A stretch of DNA of 64,000 nt from Stieleria marina (GTDB lineage Bacteria > Planctomycetota > Planctomycetia > Pirellulales > Pirellulaceae): contig CP036526.1 in assembly GCA_007741555.1 (NCBI GenBank), positions 7,057,719 through 7,121,718 of the forward strand. The letters run 5' to 3'. The position numbers and the translations under genes are program-made. Of this stretch, positions 9,120 through 18,322 are shown one piece after another; within the stretch, counting starts at the first letter, position 1, and each line of letters begins with the position of its first letter. The notes under the pieces are model-generated. The model was not told the origin of the DNA. It did not search any database and was given only the letters and a program-made list of their open reading frames with translations.

Positions 9120-10829
9120 ATGAATGGAATCAATGACCCAATCGACCGGCCACCCAATCGCTTGGTGGCAATTCTTGTTGCCGCTGGCGTCGCCCTTCAG
9201 TGGCTCTGCCAGCCACCACTGGGATGGTGGCCTATCGCATTTGTGGCAATCATTCCCTGGCTGATGATTGTCCGCTACGACGATCACTTTGAAGGCCGTG
9301 ATCAACTGATCATTTGGCTGGCTGGACTGGTTTATTGGCTACTGACACTGCAAGGGCTGCGACACGCCCATCCTGCGATCTACGTTGGCTGGTTCGCACT
9401 GGCGGCCTATCTGAGCGTGTACGGCGTCTTATTCGTGGCGTTGTCGCGGCGGATGGTTCGATTGGGTGCACCGCTTTGGGTGACGGCTCCCGTGGTCTGG
9501 GTCGGACTCGAATGCGTGCGCAACTACTTTGCGACGGGAATCTCCGCCGCCATGCTTGGCCACACGCTCGCCGACGTTCCAGAGCTAGTTCAAATCGCTG
9601 ATCTGTTTGGCAGCTACGGCGTCAGCTTCGTAGTCGTCGCTGTAAATGTCGCAGTCTACGAATTGATTGCTTCTCGTTTGCCCTTTCTTTCGACGCCAAA
9701 CGCTGCCGTCAGTCGCCCTACCCGTTCAAGAATTGTGGCCGTTGCGGCCGCCATCATCTGGGTCGCTTGCACGATTGGATACGGGCGATTTCGATTGAAA
9801 CAAACGGTCGGCGAGAAAGATCTTGCGACGTTTGCTTTGATCCAACGCAGCGAAGTCGTGGAGTTTCCGCAGGGACAAAAACGCGATGTCGATATTTTCT
9901 ACAACTACGCGCGTCAAACGGTCACCACCCTCGAAAGCACTTCAGAAAAAATCGATGCCGTTGTATGGCCCGAATCGATGTTCTCGGGCGGCAAGTTCTG
10001 GGTCGCCGATCCCGCCGTCGCCGTCGTCCCAGCGGAGTTCACCGGCAACGACGATGAGTTTCGTGAGTGGATGGACTATGACCGCCAAGAGTTCTTAGTC
10101 CGCGCAGCGGATCTACAGAACGCATTTGCCACCAGCAACACAAACAACCACCGACCACAGATCATCGGCGGCTGCGGTGTCATTCGCTATGCGGCCGATC
10201 CGCAGATGTTTAGCGGAATTGTCCAAGTCGATTCGGATGGCCAAGTCACCAACTGGTATGGCAAAACGCACCGCGTCATGCTCGGGGAACACATCCCGAT
10301 TCTCTCGTCGATAACCGTATTGCGACCGTACATTCCCTTGGGGCTACGTCTATCCAAAGGACCAGGCCCGACGAACTTTCAAGTTGGCCAGACGAATGTT
10401 TCACCGAACATTTGTATCGAGACCGCTGTCGAACGCGTCCCCGTCGATCATCTTTCCCAGCTTCGGCAAAAGAACGCTCTTCCCGACGTCATTTTGACAG
10501 TGTCCAACGATGGTTGGTTTGACAACTCCAGCGTCATCGATCATCACCTGCGTTGCGCACAAATGGTGGCGGTCGGTTGCCGTCGACCGATTCTGTCTTC
10601 ATCCAACAATGGACCAACGGCGTGGATCGATAGTCGCGGTCAAATTGTCCAACGATTGGCAACCGGCACCGAAGGAGCGATTATTGCCAAGCCCGAACAT
10701 GACAGCCGCGTCAGTGTCTACGTCACCATCGGAGACTGGCCCGCTCGTGTGCTGGCAATTGTCTGCCTGGGGCTGATCGCCGTCATCGTGAAGGAACGCT
10801 ATTTGGCCAAGCGTCAATCAAAGAACTGA
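9120..10829 (+). CDS. lnt: Apolipoprotein N-acyltransferase
   Basis: Adds the third acyl chain to lipoproteins in the inner membrane. ATG 9120 gives 569 residues with about six N-terminal membrane helices and a nitrilase-like catalytic domain. The triad is recognisable as Glu in VVWPESMFSG, Lys in WYGKTHRVMLGEHIP and Cys in NICIETA, followed by LTVSNDGWFDNSS. A last membrane helix closes the protein. The longer frame to 9039 adds 27 residues without family character. Being divergent from the kinase leaves about 140 bp for both promoters. It converges with the helicase. Confidence 0.93.
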   Translation: MNGINDPIDRPPNRLVAILVAAGVALQWLCQPPLGWWPIAFVAIIPWLMIVRYDDHFEGRDQLIIWLAGLVYWLLTLQGLRHAHPAIYVGWFALAAYLSVYGVLFVALSRRMVRLGAPLWVTAPVVWVGLECVRNYFATGISAAMLGHTLADVPELVQIADLFGSYGVSFVVVAVNVAVYELIASRLPFLSTPNAAVSRPTRSRIVAVAAAIIWVACTIGYGRFRLKQTVGEKDLATFALIQRSEVVEFPQGQKRDVDIFYNYARQTVTTLESTSEKIDAVVWPESMFSGGKFWVADPAVAVVPAEFTGNDDEFREWMDYDRQEFLVRAADLQNAFATSNTNNHRPQIIGGCGVIRYAADPQMFSGIVQVDSDGQVTNWYGKTHRVMLGEHIPILSSITVLRPYIPLGLRLSKGPGPTNFQVGQTNVSPNICIETAVERVPVDHLSQLRQKNALPDVILTVSNDGWFDNSSVIDHHLRCAQMVAVGCRRPILSSSNNGPTAWIDSRGQIVQRLATGTEGAIIAKPEHDSRVSVYVTIGDWPARVLAIVCLGLIAVIVKERYLAKRQSKN

Positions 10830-10834
10830 CCGCG

Positions 10835-12865
10835 CTATTTCTTCTTTCCTCGCGGCACCGTCGATACGAAATGGACGGGCAATTCCGGCAACGATGTCAG
10901 AAACAACTTTCCATACTGCTTCGTTTTGATGCGTGGGTCCAACACAACCACCATCCCTTCGTCGGTGCGAGTCCGAATCAGTCGCCCAAACCCTTGCCGA
11001 AATTTGATCGCGGCTTCGGGTAACTGGTAGTCGCGAAACGGATTGCCACCGCTTTCCTTGATTGCCTCCAAGCGGGCTTCCAGCAGCGGATGATTCGGAA
11101 CAGAAAACGGCAGTTTGGTAATCAGCACGTTGGTCAGCGCTTCACCAGGCACATCGACACCCTGCCAAAAGCTATCGGTGCCAAACAAAACCCCTTTGGG
11201 ATTTCGACGAAACGCATCCAACAGCTGAGTCCGGTTTTGCTTGCCCGCTTGCGAGTACAGCTGCAGATTCCGCTCCGCTAACCAAGGCATCAGCGCGGCA
11301 GCCGATCGGCTCAGTAAGTCGTAGCTTGTGAACAAGACAAAGGCATGCCCATCGGTGTGACCAACAAATCGTTTGATTTGCTCGGGCAGTGCTTTTTCAA
11401 AAGCAGCTTTCTCCCCCGATGGATCGGGCATGTCGGCCACGACAATCAGCTTCGCCTGCTTCTTGTAGTCAAACGGACTGCCCACGCGGACGGACATACC
11501 GCCGCTTAGTCCAATCCGTGATCGGTAAAACGAAAACTTGTCGTCTTTGCCAGTTGCCAACGTTGCGCTTGTCATCACCACACTGCGAATTGATTCGCTT
11601 TGAAACAACTCTTTGCGGAGCGATTTGCCAACATCGATCGGTGACGCCGCCAACGTGACTCGGTCGACACCCCGACGCGATCCCGTGCGTTCGATCCAGT
11701 ACACAGCGTCTTCGATTTCGTGCCCCAGCCATTGCCGAAGCCCGCCCGCCAAAAGCAGCAGTCGGTTGTGTGCCGATTCAAAATCAATGCGGTCCGCTTC
11801 GTTCTCCTCACCGTCGGCTTGCTGTTTCATTGCCCGCGCCAACTTCTCCATTGGATCGCTTAGCGAATTGGCAACCACATCCGGAGCCGACACGCGGCCG
11901 TTCTCTGGGCCGGAATCTTCCAGCCATAACATGACCTCCGAAAACATCGACGACGCTGCAAACCGACAGCGTTCGACCTCGCGTTGCAGACCCTTTAAGT
12001 CCTTTGCAACCAGCAGACCTTTTTGCGTTTGATCGTTGTAAAGCTTGTTGAAGAGATAATCGAACTGCCCGCTCGTCAGCCGGATGCCCAAGTGATCGCC
12101 GGCGACCGATTCGATCGTATGGCATTCATCCAACACCACCGCGTCGTAGTCAGGCAGCAGCGACACGCCCTGACGTCGAAGTGCCAAATCGCTAAAGAAC
12201 ATTGCGTGGTTGACGATCATCAACTGAGCATTCTGTGCTCGCCGTCTCGCCTTGAAATAGAAACAATCTTTGAAGTGCGGGCAATTGTTACGCAAACAGT
12301 TGCCAGTATCGCTGACGATTTCATCCCAGACTTCGGCATCCGGCCGGACGTTCAGCGTTGACCGAGAACCATCGTTAGTATCCTTGGCCCACTTTTGGAT
12401 AATCCGCATCTGCGAAAGCTGTTCGTCGGACGACAACAGCGAGGTCATTTTGCCGAGCGTGCGGTTCATCCGCCGCAGCGACATGTAGTTGCCGCGGCCT
12501 TTGACAAGCACCGCCGAAAATTCGCGGGGAATGATGCTATTCAGAAACGGCACGTCTTTGGAAATCAATTGCTCCTGCAAGCTGATCGTATGAGTGGAGA
12601 TCAACACGCGCGGTTTCCGCGGACCGTCATCGGTTTTCAGCGGCGGAAAGTCAGTCGTGGCGTGCAGGATCGCGGGCACCAAGTAAGCAAAACTTTTGCC
12701 AGTCCCCGTACCGGCTTCCGCGATCAGGTGCTTGCTTTTGGATAGCGCCGAAGCCACCGCCCGCGACATTTCTAATTGCTGCTGGCGTGGTTCGTAGTTT
12801 GATAGACGACGCGAGATCAACCCGCCGTCACCCAATATCGAATCGACCGTTAAATCGTCGCTCAA
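10835..12865 (-). CDS. DinG/XPD-family ATP-dependent DNA helicase
   Basis: A 676-residue superfamily 2 helicase of the DinG/YoaA group, which unwinds DNA 5' to 3' and resolves R-loops or forked DNA. Walker A GTGTGKS lies at about 52-58, ISTHTISLQEQL at 88-99, the DEAH-type box DECH at 245-248, GVLFGTDSFWQGVDVPGE in the second motor domain, and motif VI QGFGRLIRT. Three cysteines of the Fe-S insertion are present (C189, C194, C200). The usual first ligand after KGRGNY is replaced by Ser128, so the cluster may be absent or ligated differently. Confidence 0.93.
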   Translation of the reverse strand: MSDDLTVDSILGDGGLISRRLSNYEPRQQQLEMSRAVASALSKSKHLIAEAGTGTGKSFAYLVPAILHATTDFPPLKTDDGPRKPRVLISTHTISLQEQLISKDVPFLNSIIPREFSAVLVKGRGNYMSLRRMNRTLGKMTSLLSSDEQLSQMRIIQKWAKDTNDGSRSTLNVRPDAEVWDEIVSDTGNCLRNNCPHFKDCFYFKARRRAQNAQLMIVNHAMFFSDLALRRQGVSLLPDYDAVVLDECHTIESVAGDHLGIRLTSGQFDYLFNKLYNDQTQKGLLVAKDLKGLQREVERCRFAASSMFSEVMLWLEDSGPENGRVSAPDVVANSLSDPMEKLARAMKQQADGEENEADRIDFESAHNRLLLLAGGLRQWLGHEIEDAVYWIERTGSRRGVDRVTLAASPIDVGKSLRKELFQSESIRSVVMTSATLATGKDDKFSFYRSRIGLSGGMSVRVGSPFDYKKQAKLIVVADMPDPSGEKAAFEKALPEQIKRFVGHTDGHAFVLFTSYDLLSRSAAALMPWLAERNLQLYSQAGKQNRTQLLDAFRRNPKGVLFGTDSFWQGVDVPGEALTNVLITKLPFSVPNHPLLEARLEAIKESGGNPFRDYQLPEAAIKFRQGFGRLIRTRTDEGMVVVLDPRIKTKQYGKLFLTSLPELPVHFVSTVPRGKKK

Positions 12866-13130
12866 GTGAATCGTCGCTCAGGTATTGGGTCGATCAGGGA
12901 CAGAGTCGACACCGCGACCACAAACCAATGTCCGCTGTTAAACGTCAGTGTTGACAGAAATTTCAAGATACCAGCACGGCCGCGAGTCGAACATGCCGAA
13001 TCAATTTGCGTCGCTGCCGATCAAGCACTTTGCCCACGAAAAAAAGCAAATCGGTTACGATCTGGGTCCGCCCAGAGCGGATCATGCTACTGAAATGAAG
13101 TGCCGTTGTTCTTGCTGGAATCGTAATTGG

Positions 13131-14039
13131 ATGATGTCCACCTTGTTGCAAACCTGTCCCGAATGCTCCAGTTCGCTGGAACTGCCGTCCGATTCTGTGG
13201 GTCGATTAGCAAAGTGCCCGACCTGCCAGGCTACGTTTCGAATTGGCGAGACTGAAACCGAACCAGACGCGACGGAGGATCGATTCCAAGTCGCCCAAGT
13301 CGCCATCGAAGAGATCGTCGCTCCTACGTGGGCTTTATTTCGCAACAATTGGCTCCCTTCCATTATTTCGGGCCTGATCGTCGGTGCCGCCGGTGTCGTT
13401 TTTTTGGGTTTGCCGATTTGGGTGCTATCGACCATGGCCGGAGGAAACCAACAGTTGTACGCGGTGATCGGCGTCATGCTGATGATCCCTTATTCGCTGT
13501 TGATCAGTGCGTATGCTTTGGTGGGATTGTGCCGAGTGCATTTGGCCATCGCACGTGGCGAGAGCGAACCGCTAAAAGAAATCATGCCGCCAAGCGAATT
13601 GGTGCTTCGTTTTTTACCCAGCTACCTAATGATCTCGCTCGCGATCGCGGCCATTTTCGGCGTCGGAATTGGGGCGGTTGTCGTTGCCGCCGCAGCGAAC
13701 CAACCGCAACTGGCCAACCTAATCGGCATCATTGTCGCGTTCGCGCTGATGGTCGTCGTAACCGTGGTCCAGTGGTATCTCTGGGCCTGGATGCTGGCGG
13801 CAAGTGACGGCAAATGCACGGCGTTGGGATCGCTAAAAGTCGCAGTCAGTATCACACTGCGAAACAAGCTTTCGTCGTTTCTGATCGTAATTATCGCCGT
13901 CGTCCTTTCGCTGGTCGGATCGCTCGCGTGCTATGTAGGGCACGTCGTTACGTCCCCTTTGACACTGCTTATGTTCGCCGTCGGATACTTGCTGACAACG
14001 AATCAGCCCATAGCGCACCCTGACGAATTGTCGTCTTGA
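13131..14039 (+). CDS. Zinc-ribbon membrane protein of unknown function
   Basis: Starting at ATG 13131 (or 13134) the product has about 302 residues. An N-terminal zinc ribbon CPECSSSLELP....LAKCPTC occupies about residues 8-35. A hydrophobic body with about six membrane helices follows (GLIVGAAGVVFLGLPI, LMISLAIAAIFGVGIGA and others). The layout resembles planctomycete and myxobacterial proteins that join a short CxxC ribbon to a GYF/YIP1-like membrane domain, but no named family is certain. The upstream extension to 12948 is Cys/His-rich without homology character and was not used. Divergent from the helicase. Confidence 0.75.
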   Translation: MMSTLLQTCPECSSSLELPSDSVGRLAKCPTCQATFRIGETETEPDATEDRFQVAQVAIEEIVAPTWALFRNNWLPSIISGLIVGAAGVVFLGLPIWVLSTMAGGNQQLYAVIGVMLMIPYSLLISAYALVGLCRVHLAIARGESEPLKEIMPPSELVLRFLPSYLMISLAIAAIFGVGIGAVVVAAAANQPQLANLIGIIVAFALMVVVTVVQWYLWAWMLAASDGKCTALGSLKVAVSITLRNKLSSFLIVIIAVVLSLVGSLACYVGHVVTSPLTLLMFAVGYLLTTNQPIAHPDELSS

Positions 14040-14068
14040 ACAACAGCCGTTTCAGATTCTTCGCCGGA

Positions 14069-14770
14069 TCAAGCGATGGCGTCAGCACAAATGAACCATC
14101 GCGACGGTGTGACCAATTGCGACGGATACAATTGCGGTTCGTGTTGATTGGAAAACACCTTTGCCAACGCGTCTTGCTTGTTCTCGCCAGCAATCAAAAA
14201 CCATGACTGCGCTGCAGAATTGATCGCCGGCGCGGTCAGTGTGTAACGAAACGCATCAAATTTTTCGACCCAGTTTTCGACAAACCATCGCTCCGATTCG
14301 TTCAATGCATCCGTCTGGGGAAAGAGCGAAGCCGTGTGCGCATCGTCGCCCATGCCCAGCAAAGCCAAGTCCCACTGCGGAAACGTGTCACCCTCAAAGT
14401 AAGTTCGCAAAGTCGCTTCGTACTGCTGAGCGGCCGCTTTGGGATCGTCGACATTGACAGGCACCGGATGCACATTTGCTTCAGGAACCGGCACGTGGTC
14501 CAGCAGCGCTTTGCGAACCATCAAAAAATTGCTGTCACGGTGATCATGCGGCACATTTCGTTCGTCGCCCCAAAACCAGTGGATGTGCTGCCAAGACAAA
14601 TCCCGCTGGGCCAACATTTCGTAAATGCGTTTGGGAGTGGAACCACCCGAGAGCGATACGCGAAAGCGTCCCGTCGTCGAAATGGTTGATTCAGCCAGTT
14701 CGCAAAACGCATCGACAACCGTCTGATGCAAGTTCAGCAGATTCGGAAACGGCTTGATATCGTCGAGCAT
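14069..14770 (-). CDS. pgl: 6-phosphogluconolactonase
   Basis: Hydrolyses 6-phosphoglucono-lactone in the oxidative pentose phosphate pathway. Family signatures of the glucosamine-6-phosphate isomerase/6PGL fold are clear: RVSLSGGSTPKRIYEML, HWFWGDERNVPHDHRDSN and LALLGMGDDAHTASLFP. ATG 14770 gives 233 residues; an in-frame ATG 24 bp upstream (14794) is also possible. It lies directly downstream of panB on the same strand, 4-27 bp away, so the two are probably cotranscribed. Confidence 0.92.
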   Translation of the reverse strand: MLDDIKPFPNLLNLHQTVVDAFCELAESTISTTGRFRVSLSGGSTPKRIYEMLAQRDLSWQHIHWFWGDERNVPHDHRDSNFLMVRKALLDHVPVPEANVHPVPVNVDDPKAAAQQYEATLRTYFEGDTFPQWDLALLGMGDDAHTASLFPQTDALNESERWFVENWVEKFDAFRYTLTAPAINSAAQSWFLIAGENKQDALAKVFSNQHEPQLYPSQLVTPSRWFICADAIA

Positions 14771-14797
14771 GTATAGACCAGAGGGATGAGACAAGAA

Positions 14798-15601
14798 TCA
14801 GAAGGTTTCTTTTTTACCGGGAAACGAACCATCATCGATGGCGTCCCGATAGTCAGTGACGGCTTTGCGAATCGTGCCACGAACATCGGCCATCTGACGC
14901 ACAAATTTTGGCAGATAGCCCGACGTCAGCCCAATCAAATCGTTCGTCACCAAAACTTGGCCATTCGTATCGGGGCCGGCTCCAATGCCAATCGTGGGCA
15001 CACTGACGGCATCAGTAATCGCCTTGCCGATCTCCCGCGAAACGCACTCGATCAAAACACAGAAGGCACCCGCACTTTCTGCGGCCAATGCGTCTTTGAC
15101 GAGTCGGTCGGTGTCTTTTTGAACGCGGTAGCCTCCATCAACTAAGACATTTTGAGGTCGCAGCCCGACATGTGCCATCACGGGAATGCCCGCGGTCACC
15201 AGCGCGCCGATTCGCTCCGACTGTTCAGCGCCGCCTTCCAGCTTGACGGCGTGGCACTCGGTTTCTTTTAAAACTCGAGCACCGCATTGCAATGAATTCT
15301 CAATACTCAACTGACCTTCGGGAAACGGCAAGTCGACGACGACCATCGCACGACGCGCCGCACGCCCAACCATTTCGGCGTGATAGATCATCTGATCCAT
15401 CGTGACGGGCAGGGTCGTTTCGTGCCCCTGCACGACCATCGCCAACGAATCTCCCACCAGCAGCACATCGATCCCTGACTCGTCCAAAACCTGTGCGGTT
15501 GGGTAGTCGTAGGCCGTCAGCATCGAAATTCGTTGCCCGTCGCGGGCCATGCGTTGAAGCGTTCGCGTTGTGATTCGCTGCGGAGCGGTAGAGTCGGACA
15601 T
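14798..15601 (-). CDS. panB: 3-methyl-2-oxobutanoate hydroxymethyltransferase
   Basis: First committed step of pantothenate synthesis: transfers a hydroxymethyl group from 5,10-methylene-THF to ketoisovalerate, giving ketopantoate. From ATG 15601 it has 267 residues, the usual family length; the extra 20 residues of the longer frame are not conserved-looking. Signatures include MLTAYDYPTAQVLDESGID, LLVGDSLAMVVQGH, GHVGLRPQ-like VMAHVGLRPQNV, and IGIGAGPDTNGQVLV. The predicted Mg ligands Asp in VGDS and Asp in VVDLPF are present. Confidence 0.95.
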   Translation of the reverse strand: MSDSTAPQRITTRTLQRMARDGQRISMLTAYDYPTAQVLDESGIDVLLVGDSLAMVVQGHETTLPVTMDQMIYHAEMVGRAARRAMVVVDLPFPEGQLSIENSLQCGARVLKETECHAVKLEGGAEQSERIGALVTAGIPVMAHVGLRPQNVLVDGGYRVQKDTDRLVKDALAAESAGAFCVLIECVSREIGKAITDAVSVPTIGIGAGPDTNGQVLVTNDLIGLTSGYLPKFVRQMADVRGTIRKAVTDYRDAIDDGSFPGKKETF

Positions 15602-15878
15602 GGGATCGTTGGTTGGAACAGCATCAGCGTGGGACGGGACCTTTCGGCTTAAGCCAGTCATTCTACGCCCGAGTCAGGATTTCGACGCGGGGTGCAAACG
15701 CAAAAGCGGGCTGCAAACGCCAAAGTTGCCCCACGACGTGCAAAATCAGCCTGATTCAGCTGGACAACCTTCTGACACACTACCGCGACGCAGCTTCTAT
15801 AATGACGGGAACCGCATTCGTGTCCGTACGAATGAACCTGCCTGCCCAGCAGAACGCCTTTAGAACTTTGGTTGTCTT

Positions 15879-16781
15879 ATGCATCCGTCGCCGTATTTAC
15901 AGAACCTGCTCCAATCCGCTTGCCGATTCCCGTTGAATGCGGTGAAACACAGCCCTCGCGCCGTGCGATTGATGGCGTGCGGCATCGCCGTCATTTTCAT
16001 TGCCGCTGGCAGCGGCCCCACCGTTTTGGCCGATGAAGCCGCCGGTTTCGGCAAGGCCGCAAGTGGTGCATCAGCCAATGAAGTGGCCGAATTCAAAGGC
16101 AAGCTCAAAGGGTTTCAACGTGGCGTATTGCAGGTAACCAAAGAGGACGGCACCGATGTCATGGTGCAACTGCCCGCGACGGCAGCCGGCTTCACGTTTG
16201 TCGCCGACGCGAAGATCCCGTTTCTGACGCGAGGTATGCTGGTGAGATTCAGCGGCACGTTTGCTCCCAACGGCGCGGCCGCGGTACCGATCGACAAGGT
16301 CGAGATTTTTCAGCCAATCAATCTGCAAGGAATTCCCGGACACTCGCGGGACCGGTTCGTACCGGGCGTGCATCCGGCCGACAAACGGGCCGCGAAAAAG
16401 CCAGTGGGACTTGGCAAATACACGATCGTCGGCAGCTTGGTGGGAATTAACGGCAATGGAGCGATCAGGGTTCAAGCCGGCAAGATTCCGGTGGTTGCTC
16501 CGCTCGCTCAAGATGCGACGTTTCAGATTCGGTTTAACAATCTGAATCTTGCCAAGGAAGGAGATACCGTCAGCGTGGCCGGTTTTTACAATCCGCCCGA
16601 TGAGACCCGCATTCGGGGCGAGGTCATTACGATCACAACCGACCGAGTTTATGGCGAGCCCAGCGAAGTACCGCAGCGAAGGTCCCGTCGTACTTCGAAA
16701 CGAGCCAGTAAAAAAGCCGACGCCGAGTCGCCAGCGACCTCAGAACCCGCGGATCCTCTGGAAGATTCCGCCAAAAGCTAA
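15879..16781 (+). CDS. Secreted or membrane-anchored protein of unknown function
   Basis: A 300-residue product that I do not recognise. A basic N-terminus (residues 1-30) precedes a hydrophobic segment (about 31-50, LMACGIAVIFIAAGSG) ending near VLADEA, which looks like a signal peptide. The mature part contains repeated beta-rich stretches (GFQRGVLQVTKEDGTDVMVQLP, KYTIVGSLVGINGNGAIRVQAG, EGDTVSVAGFYNPPDETRIRGEVITIT) suggesting two small OB-like or beta-barrel units. The last 45 residues are Lys/Arg/Ser-rich and low complexity, perhaps a nucleic-acid or cell-wall contact. Transcribed divergently from panB. Confidence 0.7.
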   Translation: MHPSPYLQNLLQSACRFPLNAVKHSPRAVRLMACGIAVIFIAAGSGPTVLADEAAGFGKAASGASANEVAEFKGKLKGFQRGVLQVTKEDGTDVMVQLPATAAGFTFVADAKIPFLTRGMLVRFSGTFAPNGAAAVPIDKVEIFQPINLQGIPGHSRDRFVPGVHPADKRAAKKPVGLGKYTIVGSLVGINGNGAIRVQAGKIPVVAPLAQDATFQIRFNNLNLAKEGDTVSVAGFYNPPDETRIRGEVITITTDRVYGEPSEVPQRRSRRTSKRASKKADAESPATSEPADPLEDSAKS

Positions 16782-17100
16782 GCAAAACAGACAACTTCGG
16801 CGAAGAACTCTCGATGATTTCCGGCGGAAAAACGCGGCGTTTCGCTATTTAGTATCTGTAGGATCTCCCAAATCACATTACCCCAGTTATAAACCTGAAT
16901 TTCCTTCGCGCGGCAAGCTTGGCCGCGTACCTCAACCGGCGGAATACATCTGGGACAAAGTGCCCCGAATTGCTTAGGATGCTGGTTAAGATGTCGCTGG
17001 ATATTCAGTCCATTCCGACTGTTTCGCTCGATGTGAAAACATCGACCACCCGCCTGTGTCCAGCTCGAAACCCACCTCCGACAAACCCCGATCAAAAATC
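16782..17100. other. Intergenic region, 319 bp
   Basis: No gene is supported here. The only structure I see is a 6-bp inverted repeat, CGCGGC (16909-16914) with GCCGCG (16922-16927), without a following T-run. It may be part of the leader of the downstream thioredoxin gene. Short open frames in this stretch look incidental. Confidence 0.5.
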
Positions 17101-18261
17101 ATGTTGCGCGCGTTATTCTTCGTCATTTGCTCACTGGCCTTGCTGGTTGTTCATCGCGCGCCTGCGGTCGCCGAACAAGAACTGACCATCGGTTCCCCGG
17201 CACCTTCCTTAGATATCGAGCATTGGATCCAGGACGGAAACGGTTTCTTCAAACCGGTCAAGAAGTTTAAAAAAGATAAAGTCTACGTCGTCGAATTCTG
17301 GGCGACCTGGTGTGGGCCCTGCATTATGAGCATGCCGCACTTGGCCGAAACACAAAAAAAATACCGTGGCCGCGGGGTGCAGATCATTAGCATCTCGGAC
17401 GAGTCTCTTGATGAAGTCGAAAGCTTGCTTTCGCAGGAGCATCCTCAAGCCGGAAAAGGCAAAGGGGCTCCAGCAGCAGGCTCCACTTTCGCCGACATTA
17501 CTTCGGCGTACTGCTTGACGACTGATCCGGACCGATCGGTGCACGAATCGTACATGGAAGCCGCCAATCAGAACGGGATCCCAACCTCGTTTATCGTCGG
17601 AAAATCAGGCCAGGTCGAATGGATCGGACATCCGATGGAAATGGACGCTCCTTTGGAAGCGGTTGTCGAAGACACGTGGGACCGCGTCAAGTTTAAAAAA
17701 CAGTTTCAATCGGCTGCTGAATTTGAAACCAACATGCAAAAGCTATCGATGCTTGCCGGTGCAGGCAAATTCGACGATGCGATTGCGTTCGCCGAAGCTC
17801 AAATCAAAAAATCCAAAGCCGACGAACTCGACGAGATGGTCATTCAATGGACCGACATTCGTTTTTCGTTAATGATCTCGACTGGAAACATCACCGACGA
17901 CGTGGTCACCTATTACCGTGATCACATCAATACGATGAAAGACAATCCCATTCAATTGGCGCAGTTCGGGTACTCGCTTTACGACGCTTTCCAGCAAGGC
18001 GGTGACTTGGGACCGCTGGACACGGATGTCATCAAAGCCATCACCGCAAGTAGCGACAAGGCGCCTGCTGACGCGGTCCCATTCCTGCAAAACACGATCG
18101 CCCAGCTCTTCGCTGCCGACGGCCAGTTGGAAAAAGCCATCGAAGCCCAGAAGAAAGCCGTCGACGCTGCGGATGAACGCCAGAAACGCCGACTGGTCCC
18201 ATTCTTGGAATCATTGCAGGGAAAACTGGCCAAGGAAAAGAAGGCCAGGGACGACAAGTAA
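17101..18261 (+). CDS. TlpA-like thioredoxin-fold protein
   Basis: From ATG 17101 the protein has 386 residues with a signal peptide (1-24, ending PAVAEQE). A TlpA/ResA-type thioredoxin domain follows: the active site FWATWCGPC (Cys71, Cys74), then ISISDE and the cis-Pro segment GIPTSFIVGKSGQVEWIGHP near 177-196. The 170-residue C-terminal part is helical with tetratricopeptide-like spacing. It probably acts in the periplasm as a thiol-disulfide reductase, for example in cytochrome c maturation or cell-surface protein repair. GTG 17056 would add 15 hydrophilic residues before the signal peptide and is less likely. Confidence 0.9.
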   Translation: MLRALFFVICSLALLVVHRAPAVAEQELTIGSPAPSLDIEHWIQDGNGFFKPVKKFKKDKVYVVEFWATWCGPCIMSMPHLAETQKKYRGRGVQIISISDESLDEVESLLSQEHPQAGKGKGAPAAGSTFADITSAYCLTTDPDRSVHESYMEAANQNGIPTSFIVGKSGQVEWIGHPMEMDAPLEAVVEDTWDRVKFKKQFQSAAEFETNMQKLSMLAGAGKFDDAIAFAEAQIKKSKADELDEMVIQWTDIRFSLMISTGNITDDVVTYYRDHINTMKDNPIQLAQFGYSLYDAFQQGGDLGPLDTDVIKAITASSDKAPADAVPFLQNTIAQLFAADGQLEKAIEAQKKAVDAADERQKRRLVPFLESLQGKLAKEKKARDDK

Positions 18262-18285
18262 GACCCAAATCAGCCATCCGACGGC

Positions 18286-18318
18286 TGCGGTTAGCCGATG
18301 CAAAGCATCGGCACCGCA
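18286..18318. terminator. Hairpin between convergent genes
   Basis: Nested inverted repeat: TGCGGT (18286-18291) with ACCGCA (18313-18318), and inside it GCCGATGC (18294-18301) with GCATCGGC (18305-18312) around an AAA loop. It lies between the stops of the thioredoxin gene and the ABC permease. No T-run follows on either strand, so a bidirectional terminator or RNA-stability hairpin is an inference. Confidence 0.5.
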
Positions 18319-18322
18319 ACGG

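Noticed and set aside
8978-9157. N-terminal extension of the first kinase by 60 residues
   Set aside because: Not family-like, runs into the lnt start region, and the ATG at 8977 directly precedes the kinase domain.
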